DNA of 64,000 nucleotides from Nocardia amamiensis (GTDB lineage Bacteria > Actinomycetota > Actinomycetes > Mycobacteriales > Mycobacteriaceae): NCBI RefSeq assembly GCF_015477605.1, contig NZ_JADLQX010000002.1, positions 248,001 to 312,000 on the forward strand, given 5' to 3'. Numbering within the stretch: the stretch's first letter is position 1; each line of letters begins with the position of its first letter. Shown one piece after another: positions 9,575 to 17,009 of the stretch. The notes below the pieces were generated by a model. It was not told the DNA's origin. It was given only the letters and a program-made list of their open reading frames with translations, and searched no databases. The position numbers were made by a program, and so were the translations under genes.

Positions 9575-9949
9575 TCAGTTCAGTAGGCGTTTGCAGCTAC
9601 CTGCGTCTGCCCCGTGGCCGTATGCCCGCTCGAAATCGGAATAATCCGGATCGACCTTGTCCAGGTAATACGGAATAACGGCCGCCTCGACGTCACCGCA
9701 CACCCATTTCTCACCCGATTCGCTGTTTTCCATTTGGAAAGTTATGATGTGCCAGCCGGTTAAAGGAGCGCCCGCCGAGGCTGTGCATTCACGCCCCTTC
9801 ACGGATCCGAAGTGGGGTTGGTCGAGCGTATATTTGCACGTGTAGGTCGGCAGGGCTTGCGCCGCAGCGGTGGGGGCGGTCACCAGACCGGCGGTAGCGG
9901 CCAGCATGAGTGCAGGCAGCCCGAGGCGGACCAGGCGGGTTGTGATCAT
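9575..9949 (-). CDS. Small secreted protein, paralogue 1
   Basis: 124 residues with a clear Sec signal peptide (Arg at 5 and 8, hydrophobic LGLPALMLAATAGLV, cleavage near PTAAAQ). The mature part has four cysteines (TCKY, RECTAS, WVCGD, GSCKR), suggesting two disulfides. ATG has AGGAA upstream. It is a tandem paralogue of the next gene, of the same length and Cys pattern, with shared GAPL, MENS and GEKW blocks. No named family recognised; an exported small cell-envelope or extracellular protein is the safest description. Confidence 0.75.
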   Translation of the reverse strand: MITTRLVRLGLPALMLAATAGLVTAPTAAAQALPTYTCKYTLDQPHFGSVKGRECTASAGAPLTGWHIITFQMENSESGEKWVCGDVEAAVIPYYLDKVDPDYSDFERAYGHGADAGSCKRLLN

Positions 9950-10021
9950 CGCGGTTCCTGTTCGAAATCGAAATCAGTAATATTTGTGGGAAGCGGGCAC
10001 TCGCTACGGCGTGCCGTGCGA

Positions 10022-10396
10022 TCAGACCGGGCGACAGTTGCTCGCGTTCACCCCGGCGTTGAGCACCTCTTCCGCTTCGATTGCTCCCATTTCCGGATGG
10101 ATCGGCTTCCCGAGGGACGGGAACGCGCCACCGCACTCCCATTTTTCACCGGTGACGCTGTTTTCCATCCTGACGGGGTGGAAATAATTACCGTCCAACG
10201 GGGCGCCCGGTGACGCTGTGCACCTGCGTGCTTTCATCAGGTTGAATATCGCGAAATGGTTTTCGACAGGTGTGTACTTGCAGGTGTATGTCGGCACCGG
10301 GGGTTGCGCCGCGGCGGTGGGAGCCATCGCCAGACCGGCAGTAGCGGCCAGCACGAGCGCGGGAAGCCCAAGGAGGATGGGACGGGTTGTGATCAT
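10022..10396 (-). CDS. Small secreted protein, paralogue 2
   Basis: 124 residues, signal peptide ending near PTAAAQ, and the same four-cysteine layout as its neighbour (TCKY, RRCTAS, WECGG, SNCRP). ATG at 10396 has AGGAG 5 nt upstream; the preceding codon TTG is less likely. The two genes are 72 nt apart in the same orientation, consistent with a tandem duplication followed by strong divergence of the C-terminal third. Function unknown. Confidence 0.75.
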   Translation of the reverse strand: MITTRPILLGLPALVLAATAGLAMAPTAAAQPPVPTYTCKYTPVENHFAIFNLMKARRCTASPGAPLDGNYFHPVRMENSVTGEKWECGGAFPSLGKPIHPEMGAIEAEEVLNAGVNASNCRPV

Positions 10397-10734
10397 CAAG
10401 GCTCCTGTTCTAAATCGAAATCACTGTCGCAGTAAGCGACTGTTCGGCATCGGAGTGCGAATCCGTGTAAAAACCATGAGTAGACAGCTGATTTCGCACT
10501 CACCCTCGCCGGTCGGCCTTAAGGAATCCTTAACGACAGGTAATAACGGTCGATCGGTCGCGACTCGCGTATGAGCACTCCCGGCTGTCTCTAGCGGTGC
10601 GCTTGTCGTGCTGGTTCGGGCTCGCGGTCTTCCCGGCAACCCACTGAACCGGATTCGCATCTTCCCAAGACATGGGAGCCTCGCCGACCTGCTACGGGAT
10701 AGGATCCGGTTCGACTCGGATGGCAAGGAGCGCA
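10397..10734. other. Divergent intergenic region
   Basis: About 340 bases between the minus-strand secreted gene and the frameshifted plus-strand gene. It contains a palindrome at 10519-10533 and a GATAGGATCC stretch near 10698; no other gene seen. Confidence 0.4.
10519..10533. promoter_or_regulatory. Palindromic site TTAAGGAATCCTTAA
   Basis: Two 7-bp arms (TTAAGGA / TCCTTAA) around one base, AT-rich within GC-rich DNA and placed between divergent secreted-protein genes. A regulator-binding site is plausible; no cognate regulator is nearby. Confidence 0.35.
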
Positions 10735-11081
10735 ATGACTTCGGCAGAACGATCGTTGAGTCCACAGTTGCTGCGGCAGCAGCGTTGATCATGGGCGCGC
10801 CATCGGCGGTCGCCGTGTCCCCGGGTCGGGAACGGCTGCGTTTACGAATGAAAGCCGTGAGCGACAACGCCTCGCGCATCAGCTTCCTGGACAACGGATG
10901 GGAGATTCGCAGCGGCAACACGCAGGTCTCCGGCGGCACCGGCACAGCGACGTGGACCCCGAGCACGACCGGCACACATGTCCTGACGGCGAAGGAAATC
11001 ACCGGCGACCTCGCAGAGACGAGCATCACCGTGGAAGTCGGTACCGGCACAAACCTCGGCAGCGCGTGCGTGGTGCGGTAA
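10735..11081 (+). pseudogene. Frameshifted small secreted Ig-like protein
   Basis: ATG 10735 has AAGGAG 4 nt upstream but its frame stops after 17 codons. The +2 frame then carries a signal peptide (RTIVESTVAAAAALIMGAP), the first frame carries the expected GNGCVYE near 10828-10848, and the other frame resumes at MKAVSDNASRISFLDNG and runs to SACVVR. Small exported proteins of this type, as I recall them, have a signal peptide, a short Cys segment, then an Ig-like SGGTGTATWTPTTTGTHTLTA module. At least three single-base indels are needed to join the parts, so the gene looks inactivated, unless the sequence contains errors. Confidence 0.6.
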
Positions 11082-11118
11082 CGGCCGGCCAAGTTTCGAA
11101 AGTTAGGGGTTGAGCTCA

Positions 11119-11526
11119 ATGAAGCGAACCGTTGCGGCGACAGTCGCTGTCCTTGTCGGCGGCGCGGCACTGGTCACCGCCACTGCCGGGGATGCGCTCG
11201 GTGCGCATCCCGCATCTGTGCAGGAAGGTCGCGGCCGAATAGTGGTGGGCTTGCCGGATTCCGACGATGAGCGGTCGATCAGGGTGGAAGTGTGGATCGA
11301 TGGCCAGAACGTGAGCTGTAGCGGCCACCCATGCAGCGTCGGACAGGGACACGCCTATTCGTTGGCCTACAACCTGCCGGCAGGGCCGCATCGTGTCGAG
11401 ATTCGACAGCCCGGCCAACCCGACTTGCTCGACCAGGTCGTGACTGTGCAACCCCCCGACCGCCTGCTCGACACCCTGCAATGCTGGCACCTGCCCGTGC
11501 CGCCGGATCCCACTCTCATCTGCTGA
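11119..11526 (+). CDS. Small secreted protein of unknown function
   Basis: 135 residues with signal peptide (KR, then VAATVAVLVGGAALVTATA, cleavage near ALGA). The mature part predicts a beta-sandwich-like pattern (RSIRVEVWIDGQNVSC, HRVEIRQPGQPDLLDQVVTV) with four cysteines (VSCSGHPC, QCWH, LIC-end). ATG 11119 preferred, with AGGGGT 8 nt upstream. Lies 37 nt after the frameshifted Ig-like gene. No family recognised. Confidence 0.6.
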   Translation: MKRTVAATVAVLVGGAALVTATAGDALGAHPASVQEGRGRIVVGLPDSDDERSIRVEVWIDGQNVSCSGHPCSVGQGHAYSLAYNLPAGPHRVEIRQPGQPDLLDQVVTVQPPDRLLDTLQCWHLPVPPDPTLIC

Positions 11527-11632
11527 TTTCCTCCGACCGGCCTCTGAGCTCGACGCCAGCGACTGCAGCCGAGGTGACGGTGCCACGCGGAGATGAGGAA
11601 GCCGGAGCGATCAGGCCGAGGGCGGCATTGTT

Positions 11633-12475
11633 TTGCTGATCCGATCCGACCTGCTGGCGCGGAAATTGGTTCAGTTCACCCGGCACTTGAGTAGCGAGAT
11701 CATAAAGGGAGCAAGGGCGGCCGCCGAACACGGCGTCCGGCCCATCGCTCGTGGAGCCGGGGGCGCAGTCGAAGAACTTCGGAACGCTGATAAGGGGTTT
11801 CGCCGTCGTTTCGATGCCGGCGACCCGCCATCCCCACCTCCGCTGTCGGAGTCCGGCTCCGGACCGCTGGATACCTTTTATAACGGAGCACGTCTGTGGC
11901 AAGTCGAGCAAATATTTCCCAGGGCTTTTCGCGGAACAGTAGCCGCAGGCGAGGAAGGCTATATTCGCACAGCGTCGCACAGTTCCGCCGGAGACGTCGT
12001 CTACCTGACAGATGGCACTGACATCGCCGGCGTGTACGGAACGATCACTAGCTGGACCGATGTCCGTGACGGCACAATGCGGTTCCATCCCGCGGGCATG
12101 GTACTGGGTATCGACGCCAACCGTATCCGTGTGCATCCGATGGCCGCGGACGGGCACTCGGCAGCCAACTTCGTCGAAGGTGTCAGCGACCGGGTATTCA
12201 CCACCCCCGGCCGCGTGGATACATCCAAGATCGTCAGCGTGAAATTTCAAACCTACGACAACATCATCGACAACCCCGATATAACACTGGTAGCCGACGG
12301 ATTCCCCGGCTTCGATGGCCTGAGACAAGAGTCGCTGCGCGACCCCGCAATAGTCGCCGATCGGCTCTCCGACATCGCCGAGGCCGTGCGCAGAAACTAC
12401 CCATCGATCGACGTCACCGTCGGCGCCAACCACCTCACCAGCGACGAAGCCATCAGAACCTTCCTGGCAACATGA
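11633..12475 (+). CDS. Orphan protein, possibly 5'-truncated
   Basis: Open frame of up to 280 residues with a globular-looking C-terminal two thirds (from PLDTFYNGARLWQVEQIFP through VTVGANHLTSDEAIRTFLAT) and an N-terminal low-complexity joint (PPSPPPLSESGSG). There is no ATG or GTG before the globular part and no ribosome-binding site; only TTG codons (11633 and two later ones) are available. This looks like the C-terminal part of a longer protein, or a gene whose start has been lost. No family recognised. Codon use is more relaxed than in the neighbouring core genes. Confidence 0.5.
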   Translation: MLIRSDLLARKLVQFTRHLSSEIIKGARAAAEHGVRPIARGAGGAVEELRNADKGFRRRFDAGDPPSPPPLSESGSGPLDTFYNGARLWQVEQIFPRAFRGTVAAGEEGYIRTASHSSAGDVVYLTDGTDIAGVYGTITSWTDVRDGTMRFHPAGMVLGIDANRIRVHPMAADGHSAANFVEGVSDRVFTTPGRVDTSKIVSVKFQTYDNIIDNPDITLVADGFPGFDGLRQESLRDPAIVADRLSDIAEAVRRNYPSIDVTVGANHLTSDEAIRTFLAT

Positions 12476-12953
12476 ACGAAGCCCGCAACGCTTCCAGCCC
12501 GACCTTGTCATCAGCTTCTCGCTGGTCTGCCGGGCGAGCGTCGAGCACCTGGTCGGAACCGAGGCGCGGACGGCCTGGTTCTGCGTGGCGTCGCAACCGA
12601 TACGGCTGTTCGAGTCTTTCATCGGCTCTCGGTTTCCTTTGCCATGAGTTGACTTGTGCAACCAGGAGATTCGGCAACGCGAGTCCACGGTGTCGCCGCC
12701 AGGAATGCCCGCCGTAACGCACCCGGTGATTCGAAACGGGTATTCGCCTGCAACGAGCCGACCGATCGGTTGAACGGGCGTACAAGGCAGGGCCGCATCA
12801 CTGTGGTCACCGACCATACGCGGACCGAGCGGCTGGGGTTTGCCCACAGCGAATCGGAGCCGCACTGCCCCAATGAAATCCGTACAGTGTGTGCGGTGGC
12901 CGTCGGACGCGGAGTCCGATGGCGGGTTGCAGTGGCGGCGAAGGTAGTGGGCG
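12476..12953. other. Intergenic region before EF-hand gene
   Basis: About 480 bases with no convincing gene on either strand. Frames present are short or look antisense-like, and I see no transposase or tRNA remnant. Confidence 0.35.
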
Positions 12954-13376
12954 ATGAGTGAACGACCGGTCGATACGTTCGGGTTGTGGGACCAGGACGG
13001 TGACGGACTCGTCTCGGTAGCGGATATCACGGCGGGGCTCCGGGCGCTCGGCCTGGAGGTCGATGAGGAAGCGGTGGAGCGGATGGTCGCCGCCGCCGAC
13101 ACCAACGGCGACTTCCTGGTCTCCCGTGCGGAATTCGACGCCGCGCTGGTCGCCGGCCGCATCGAGGTGACCGACGCGGACGCGGCGTTCAAGGTCTTCG
13201 ACGTCAACGGCGACGGCCGCATCTCGGTCGAGGAACTCGAATCGCTCATCCGCCACGTCGGCGCGGGCCGCATCGACGAACCGGCCGACGCCTTGCTGGC
13301 CGCGGCCGACCGCGATGGCGACGGCTACCTGTCGCTCCCGGAGTTCCGCATGCTGCTCGATTTCCTCTCCCGTTGA
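12954..13376 (+). CDS. EF-hand calcium-binding protein
   Basis: 140-residue cytosolic (no signal peptide) calmodulin-like protein with four EF-hand loops: DQDGDGLVSVAD, DTNGDFLVSRAE, DVNGDGRISVEE and DRDGDGYLSLPE. All four keep Asp/Asn at loop positions 1, 3, 5 and an acidic or compatible position 12, so four Ca2+ sites are likely. Resembles calerythrin/calsymin-type actinobacterial Ca2+ buffers or sensors. Partner unknown. The tandem repeat array begins 25 nt after its stop. Confidence 0.88.
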   Translation: MSERPVDTFGLWDQDGDGLVSVADITAGLRALGLEVDEEAVERMVAAADTNGDFLVSRAEFDAALVAGRIEVTDADAAFKVFDVNGDGRISVEELESLIRHVGAGRIDEPADALLAAADRDGDGYLSLPEFRMLLDFLSR

Positions 13377-13400
13377 CCGCACCATGTACCCGAGAGCCGC

Positions 13401-13810
13401 ATGGACGGTGTAGCCGGAGACATCCGCCCACAGTTTGCGCGGGGAGCGATGACTGAGGCGGTCGCGTGGATGGTGTAGCCGGAGACATCCGCACACAGCC
13501 TGCGCGGGGCCGAGCGATGACTGAGGCGGCCGCGCGAACGGTGCAGGGGGGACGTATTCGCCTACAGTCAGCGCGGGGGTGAGCGATGACTGTAGGCGGG
13601 CGCGCGGACGGTGCAGCCGGACGTATTCGCCTACAGCATGCGCCGGACGGACGAAGGTAGAGATAGCCGCAGAAACGGTGCAGTCGAACATAGTTCGTCT
13701 ATTGCCCGCTCCGAGCCCGGGCGGAGGTTGCGGCAGCCGCGGAAAACGTGCAGTTGGACGCAGTCCGTCTGTAGCCTGCGCCGGGCCGAGCGAAGGTGCG
13801 GCAGCCCTAG
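13401..13810. repeat. Six-unit degenerate tandem repeat, 66-70 bp period
   Basis: Units start at about 13401, 13467, 13535, 13605, 13671 and 13741. Each reads roughly RGACGGTGYAGCCGGA, then CRTATTCGCCYACAG, then TGCGCGGGGNGAGCGA, then TGAGGCGGCCGCG. Units 1-2 and 3-4 are the closest pairs; units 5-6 are more diverged. The array fills the gap between the EF-hand gene and gntR, and the last unit contains the gntR stop codon. There are no constant-repeat/variable-spacer pairs as in CRISPR. Confidence 0.8.
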
Positions 13811-14472
13811 CTGCCGATCTGGTGGCGCAGCCGTTGCACCGCGTCGTCCATGTGCTCGGCGAGGAGGGCGCGAGCTCGGTCGGGTGCGGCGGTGGCGATC
13901 GCTTCGCGCAGGTCGACGTGTTCGCGAGCCTGTTCGCGCAGGTCGGGGTAGGTGGTTTGCAAGGCGCCCAGGCACATTCGCGTCTCGATCAGCAAGGTGC
14001 GTGCGGCGCGCACCAGCCGCGGGCTGGCCGCGCTCTCCACCAGAGCTTCGTGGAATGCCTGGTCGGCGTCGGACACCCCAACTGCGTCACCGCGGTCGGC
14101 GCACGCGACCATCTCCTCGACACTGGGTCCGAGCGCTTCGTAGGCGATCGGGCGGCGGCCGTCGAGGATCAGCTCCAGCGCGCCGCCTTCCAGTGCCGTT
14201 CTGGCCCGGTAGACATCGATGACGTCGTCGAGGCTCAGTTCGATGACGAAGATCCCGCGGTGGCGGATGCTGTGCAGCAGGCCCTCGGACACCAAGCGCT
14301 GCATCGCCTCCCGCACCGGCCCGCGGGAGACGGCGAACTGCGCGGCCAGATCGGCTTCGCCGAGCTGCGATCCCGGCGCGAGATTGCCGCGCATGATCGC
14401 CTCGCGGAGCCGATCGGCGATCATCTCCGCGGTCGACTGCCGGTTCACCGGCTCGAAATCAACGACGGACAT
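13807..14472 (-). CDS. GntR/FadR-subfamily regulator with FCD ligand domain
   Basis: 221 residues. N-terminal winged helix (residues ~10-75: IADRLREAIMRGNLAPGSQLGEADLAAQFAVSRGPVREAMQRL) and C-terminal FCD domain whose metal/ligand residues are visible (DADQAFHEAL, EHVDLREAI, LLAEHM). Such proteins usually repress catabolic operons until bound by an organic acid. Its start overlaps the 3' end of the upstream racemase-like gene by 14 nt, so it is probably co-translated. It likely binds the ATTGTYGACAAT sites at 15993 and 20388 (inference). Confidence 0.9.
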   Translation of the reverse strand: MSVVDFEPVNRQSTAEMIADRLREAIMRGNLAPGSQLGEADLAAQFAVSRGPVREAMQRLVSEGLLHSIRHRGIFVIELSLDDVIDVYRARTALEGGALELILDGRRPIAYEALGPSVEEMVACADRGDAVGVSDADQAFHEALVESAASPRLVRAARTLLIETRMCLGALQTTYPDLREQAREHVDLREAIATAAPDRARALLAEHMDDAVQRLRHQIGS

Positions 14473-15190
14473 CGATCTGCCTTTCCGCGAACAAGGTGCC
14501 GAACCCGGAAACGACCCGATCGGCGCCGGCCAGCCGCAGGCCTGCCCAGATCGTGACCTGATTGGCCGTCAGCACCGGTTTGCCCAGCGTAGCTTCCAGG
14601 TCCGGCAGCACCGCCATGGTGTGCATGGCGGTATCGGGAACCAGTAGCGCCTGCGCGTCCGGGTGGTCGTTGTCGACCGCCAGCCGCAACACCTGGACCG
14701 GGGTGAGCGTGCCGACCTCGGCGGCGGTGTCGATACCCGCACTGGACATGGAGACGACGTCGATGCCCGCGTCGGCGAGGAACGCCACGAACAGCCGGGC
14801 CACCTCGTCGGGATAGCTGGCCGCGACCGCGACCGAACGCAACCCGAGCGTGTGCACGGCATCGACGAAGGCGAGGCTGGTGCTGGTCGCGGGCACGCCC
14901 GCCACCTCGGCCAGTGTGCGCACCTGCTCGCGAGCGCCCGTGGGTCCGTAGACGAAACTGCCGGAGGTACACGCCCAGACGACCGCCTCGGGCCGGTGCC
15001 GGGCGAGCAATGCCGCGCCGACGCGCAATTTCTCCGGGCTGCCCAGTTCGAGCAGTTCGGGGACGGCGTGCAGATCGGTGCCGTAGATGTGGGCTACCGG
15101 AAGGTGCGCGCCGAGGGCCGCCGCCGCGAGCGGGTAGTCGCCCTCGGCCGCGTGGTCGGGGTAGATGAAGCCGACGGTGGGTGCCTGCAT
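14459..15190 (-). CDS. Asp/Glu racemase-fold enzyme with single catalytic Cys
   Basis: 243 residues of the Asp/Glu racemase / maleate isomerase / arylmalonate decarboxylase superfamily. The first catalytic Cys is present (VVWACTSGSF, C74). The position equivalent to the second Cys has Asp (LLVPDTAMHT, D186). The ending KPVLTANQVTIWAGLRLAGA is typical of the family. Loss of one Cys argues against a two-base racemase and for a decarboxylase, isomerase or lyase with one acid/base Cys. Start ATG 15190 has GAAGGAAGAG upstream. 14 nt from the paralogue at 15205. Confidence 0.82.
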   Translation of the reverse strand: MQAPTVGFIYPDHAAEGDYPLAAAALGAHLPVAHIYGTDLHAVPELLELGSPEKLRVGAALLARHRPEAVVWACTSGSFVYGPTGAREQVRTLAEVAGVPATSTSLAFVDAVHTLGLRSVAVAASYPDEVARLFVAFLADAGIDVVSMSSAGIDTAAEVGTLTPVQVLRLAVDNDHPDAQALLVPDTAMHTMAVLPDLEATLGKPVLTANQVTIWAGLRLAGADRVVSGFGTLFAERQIDVRR

Positions 15191-15204
15191 GCGATGCTCT
15201 TCCT

Positions 15205-15945
15205 TCAGAAAACGTTGAGTAGCCACTTGCCCGGGCCCATCATCGGCAGCTTCATCCGGCCGAGGCAGGCCCACATGGTGAGCTGGTTGGCGGTGAGCAC
15301 GGGTTTGCCGAGCGCCTGTTCGAGCGGCTCGATGACGTCGTAGGTCGGCAGGTTGGTGCAGCTGACGAAGACGGCCTGGGCGGCGGGATCGTCGGCGCCG
15401 GCGATGCGTTCGGCGATGGTGCGGTAGCTGACCTTCCAGATGCCGCCACCGAGCCCGAGGTGATCGGACCGCACCACCGCGCACCCGGCCTCGGCGAGGA
15501 ATTCGTGCAGCCTGTGCGTGAGGATCTCGTCGTAGGGGGTGAGCACCGAGATCTGGGTGAGTTTCAGATGGCGGATCGCCTCCAGCAACGCGCCCGAGGT
15601 GGTGACCGCGTCCTGTGCCCCGGCCAGGCAGATGGTCTCACGCAGCGACTTCTCGTAGGCCAGGCCCTTGATGAAGCTTCCCGACGTGCACAAGTAGGCC
15701 ACCACCTCGGGCTCCACGTGCAAGACGTTTCGCGTGGCCGCGGTCAGATGGGCCGCATCGGACACCAGTTCGGCCATCTCCAGCGACACCGGTACCGGTT
15801 CATAGGGTGTGCGAGCCAGGTGCAGGCTGACCTCCAAGGGCGCCCAGCGCCACAACTCCCGTTCCAGCGCGAGGTCGAACGGAGCGATGATCCCGATGCC
15901 CCGTTGCGCGACGGGGCCCTCCAGGTCGGGAAAGCTCAGATCCAC
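15205..15945 (-). CDS. Maleate isomerase-like Asp/Glu racemase-fold enzyme
   Basis: 246 residues. Both catalytic cysteines are present: C86 in AYLCTSGSF and C196 in VFVSCTNLPTYDVI, the arrangement of maleate cis-trans isomerases (Nocardia farcinica enzyme as reference, from memory). Family reactions include maleate to fumarate isomerisation and racemisation of acidic substrates. GTG 15945 follows GAGAGGGG. First gene of the minus-strand operon that ends with the regulator gntR. The real substrate is unknown; maleate or a substituted analogue is a reasonable guess. Confidence 0.84.
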   Translation of the reverse strand: MDLSFPDLEGPVAQRGIGIIAPFDLALERELWRWAPLEVSLHLARTPYEPVPVSLEMAELVSDAAHLTAATRNVLHVEPEVVAYLCTSGSFIKGLAYEKSLRETICLAGAQDAVTTSGALLEAIRHLKLTQISVLTPYDEILTHRLHEFLAEAGCAVVRSDHLGLGGGIWKVSYRTIAERIAGADDPAAQAVFVSCTNLPTYDVIEPLEQALGKPVLTANQLTMWACLGRMKLPMMGPGKWLLNVF

Positions 15946-15992
15946 TGCGGCCCCTCTCGCGCTCAGCCGGGACGACCTCCGAACACGATCGG

Positions 15993-16004
15993 ATTGTTGA
16001 CAAT
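15993..16004. promoter_or_regulatory. GntR-type operator ATTGTTGACAAT overlapping -35
   Basis: Arms ATTGT/ACAAT around TG. The site contains TTGACA (15997-16002), a consensus -35, and matches the perfect palindrome ATTGTCGACAAT at 20388-20399 at 11 of 12 positions. It lies between the divergent racemase operon and the hydroxyacid dehydrogenase gene, so binding would block the dehydrogenase promoter. Binding by the local GntR is inferred. Confidence 0.65.
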
Positions 16005-16025
16005 CATACGATGTGATCTTAGTGT
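15997..16025 (+). promoter_or_regulatory. Consensus-like promoter for hydroxyacid dehydrogenase
   Basis: TTGACA (15997-16002), 17-nt spacer, TAGTGT (16020-16025), then 6 nt to GTG 16032. This is a leaderless layout with an unusually good -35 for this genome, fully covered by the operator. Confidence 0.65.
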
Positions 16026-16031
16026 GTCAAT

Positions 16032-16997
16032 GTGGATCAGGGCCCGATTGTCACCGTCCTGCACAGTGACAGTGTGCCCGACATCGACGGCATGGCCCTG
16101 GTGGCAGACCGCGCCACGGTCCGGTACACGGAGGCCTCCGGCCTCGCGGACGCCCTGCGGGGGGCGGAAGTGTTGTTCGTCTACGACTTTCGCACTCGCG
16201 CGCTGCCCGGCGCGTGGCATGCCGCGGACCGCCTGCGCTGGGTGCACATGGGGTCGACCGGCGTCGACCCGGCGATGTTTCCCGAATTGCAGGCGAGTGA
16301 GGTGGTGGTGACCAATACCCGCGGCGTCTTCGATTCGGCGATCGCCGAATACGTCCTCGGGCAGATTCTCGGCTTCGCCAAGGACTTGTCCGGCTCGCTG
16401 CTGTTGCAGCAGCGGCACGAGTGGCGGCATAGGGAGTCCGAACGCGTCGAGGGTGCGCGCGCGCTGATCGTGGGCACTGGCTCGATCGCACGTCATATCG
16501 CCCGCTTGCTGCGCGCGGTGGGGATGACGGTGCATGCTGTGGGCAGGCGGGAGCGTGCCGCGGACCCGGATTTCGGCGTCGTCGCCACCGATCTGCACGC
16601 CGAGCTGGGCCGGGCCGACTACGTCATCGCGATCGCCCCGCTGACCGAGCAGACCAGGAACATGTTCGACGCCAGCGCTTTCGCCGCGATGCGGCCGCAC
16701 GCCAGGTTTGTCAACGTGGGTCGCGGGGAACTCGTTGTGACCGACGATCTCGTCGCCGCGTTGCGCACCGGATCGATCGCCGCGGCGGCGCTCGATGTGG
16801 TGAACCCCGAGCCGCTCCCGGCCGACCATCCCCTGTGGGAACTGCCGAATGTCCGGATCACCCCGCACAACTCCGGTGACGTTGTCGGATGGCGCACCGA
16901 GATCGTCAACGCGTTCGCCGAGAACTTCGACAAATGGATCACCGGACGCCCGCTGGACAACGTGGTCGACAAAAGGCTGGGGTACGTGCCCGGCTGA
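16032..16997 (+). CDS. D-2-hydroxyacid dehydrogenase (NAD-dependent)
   Basis: 321 residues. Two-domain D-2-HADH fold: catalytic domain, then Rossmann motif GTGSIA (about residue 147), FVNVGRGELV with the substrate-binding Arg, a conserved Glu region (DVVNPEPLP) and the catalytic His in ITPHNSGD. Oxidises a D-2-hydroxyacid to the 2-oxoacid or the reverse. Start GTG 16032 is supported by the promoter 6 nt upstream. Followed by the amidase at 17010 with 12 nt between. Substrate inferred only as an acid of the cluster pathway. Confidence 0.88.
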   Translation: MDQGPIVTVLHSDSVPDIDGMALVADRATVRYTEASGLADALRGAEVLFVYDFRTRALPGAWHAADRLRWVHMGSTGVDPAMFPELQASEVVVTNTRGVFDSAIAEYVLGQILGFAKDLSGSLLLQQRHEWRHRESERVEGARALIVGTGSIARHIARLLRAVGMTVHAVGRRERAADPDFGVVATDLHAELGRADYVIAIAPLTEQTRNMFDASAFAAMRPHARFVNVGRGELVVTDDLVAALRTGSIAAAALDVVNPEPLPADHPLWELPNVRITPHNSGDVVGWRTEIVNAFAENFDKWITGRPLDNVVDKRLGYVPG

Positions 16998-17009
16998 AGG
17001 AGCCCATCC

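Noticed and set aside
12453..12785. Minus-strand frame resembling a transposase remnant
   Set aside because: No DDE-type motif, inverted repeats or target duplication found; composition matches random GC-rich reading.
12807..13691. Minus-strand frame translating the tandem repeat into HRPRARLQSSL-like units
   Set aside because: Repeat units are 66-70 bp, not a constant multiple of three, so the frame changes along the array; coding is not supported.
13401..13810. CRISPR array
   Set aside because: Units are similar throughout their length with no short constant repeats separated by unique spacers, and no cas genes are near.
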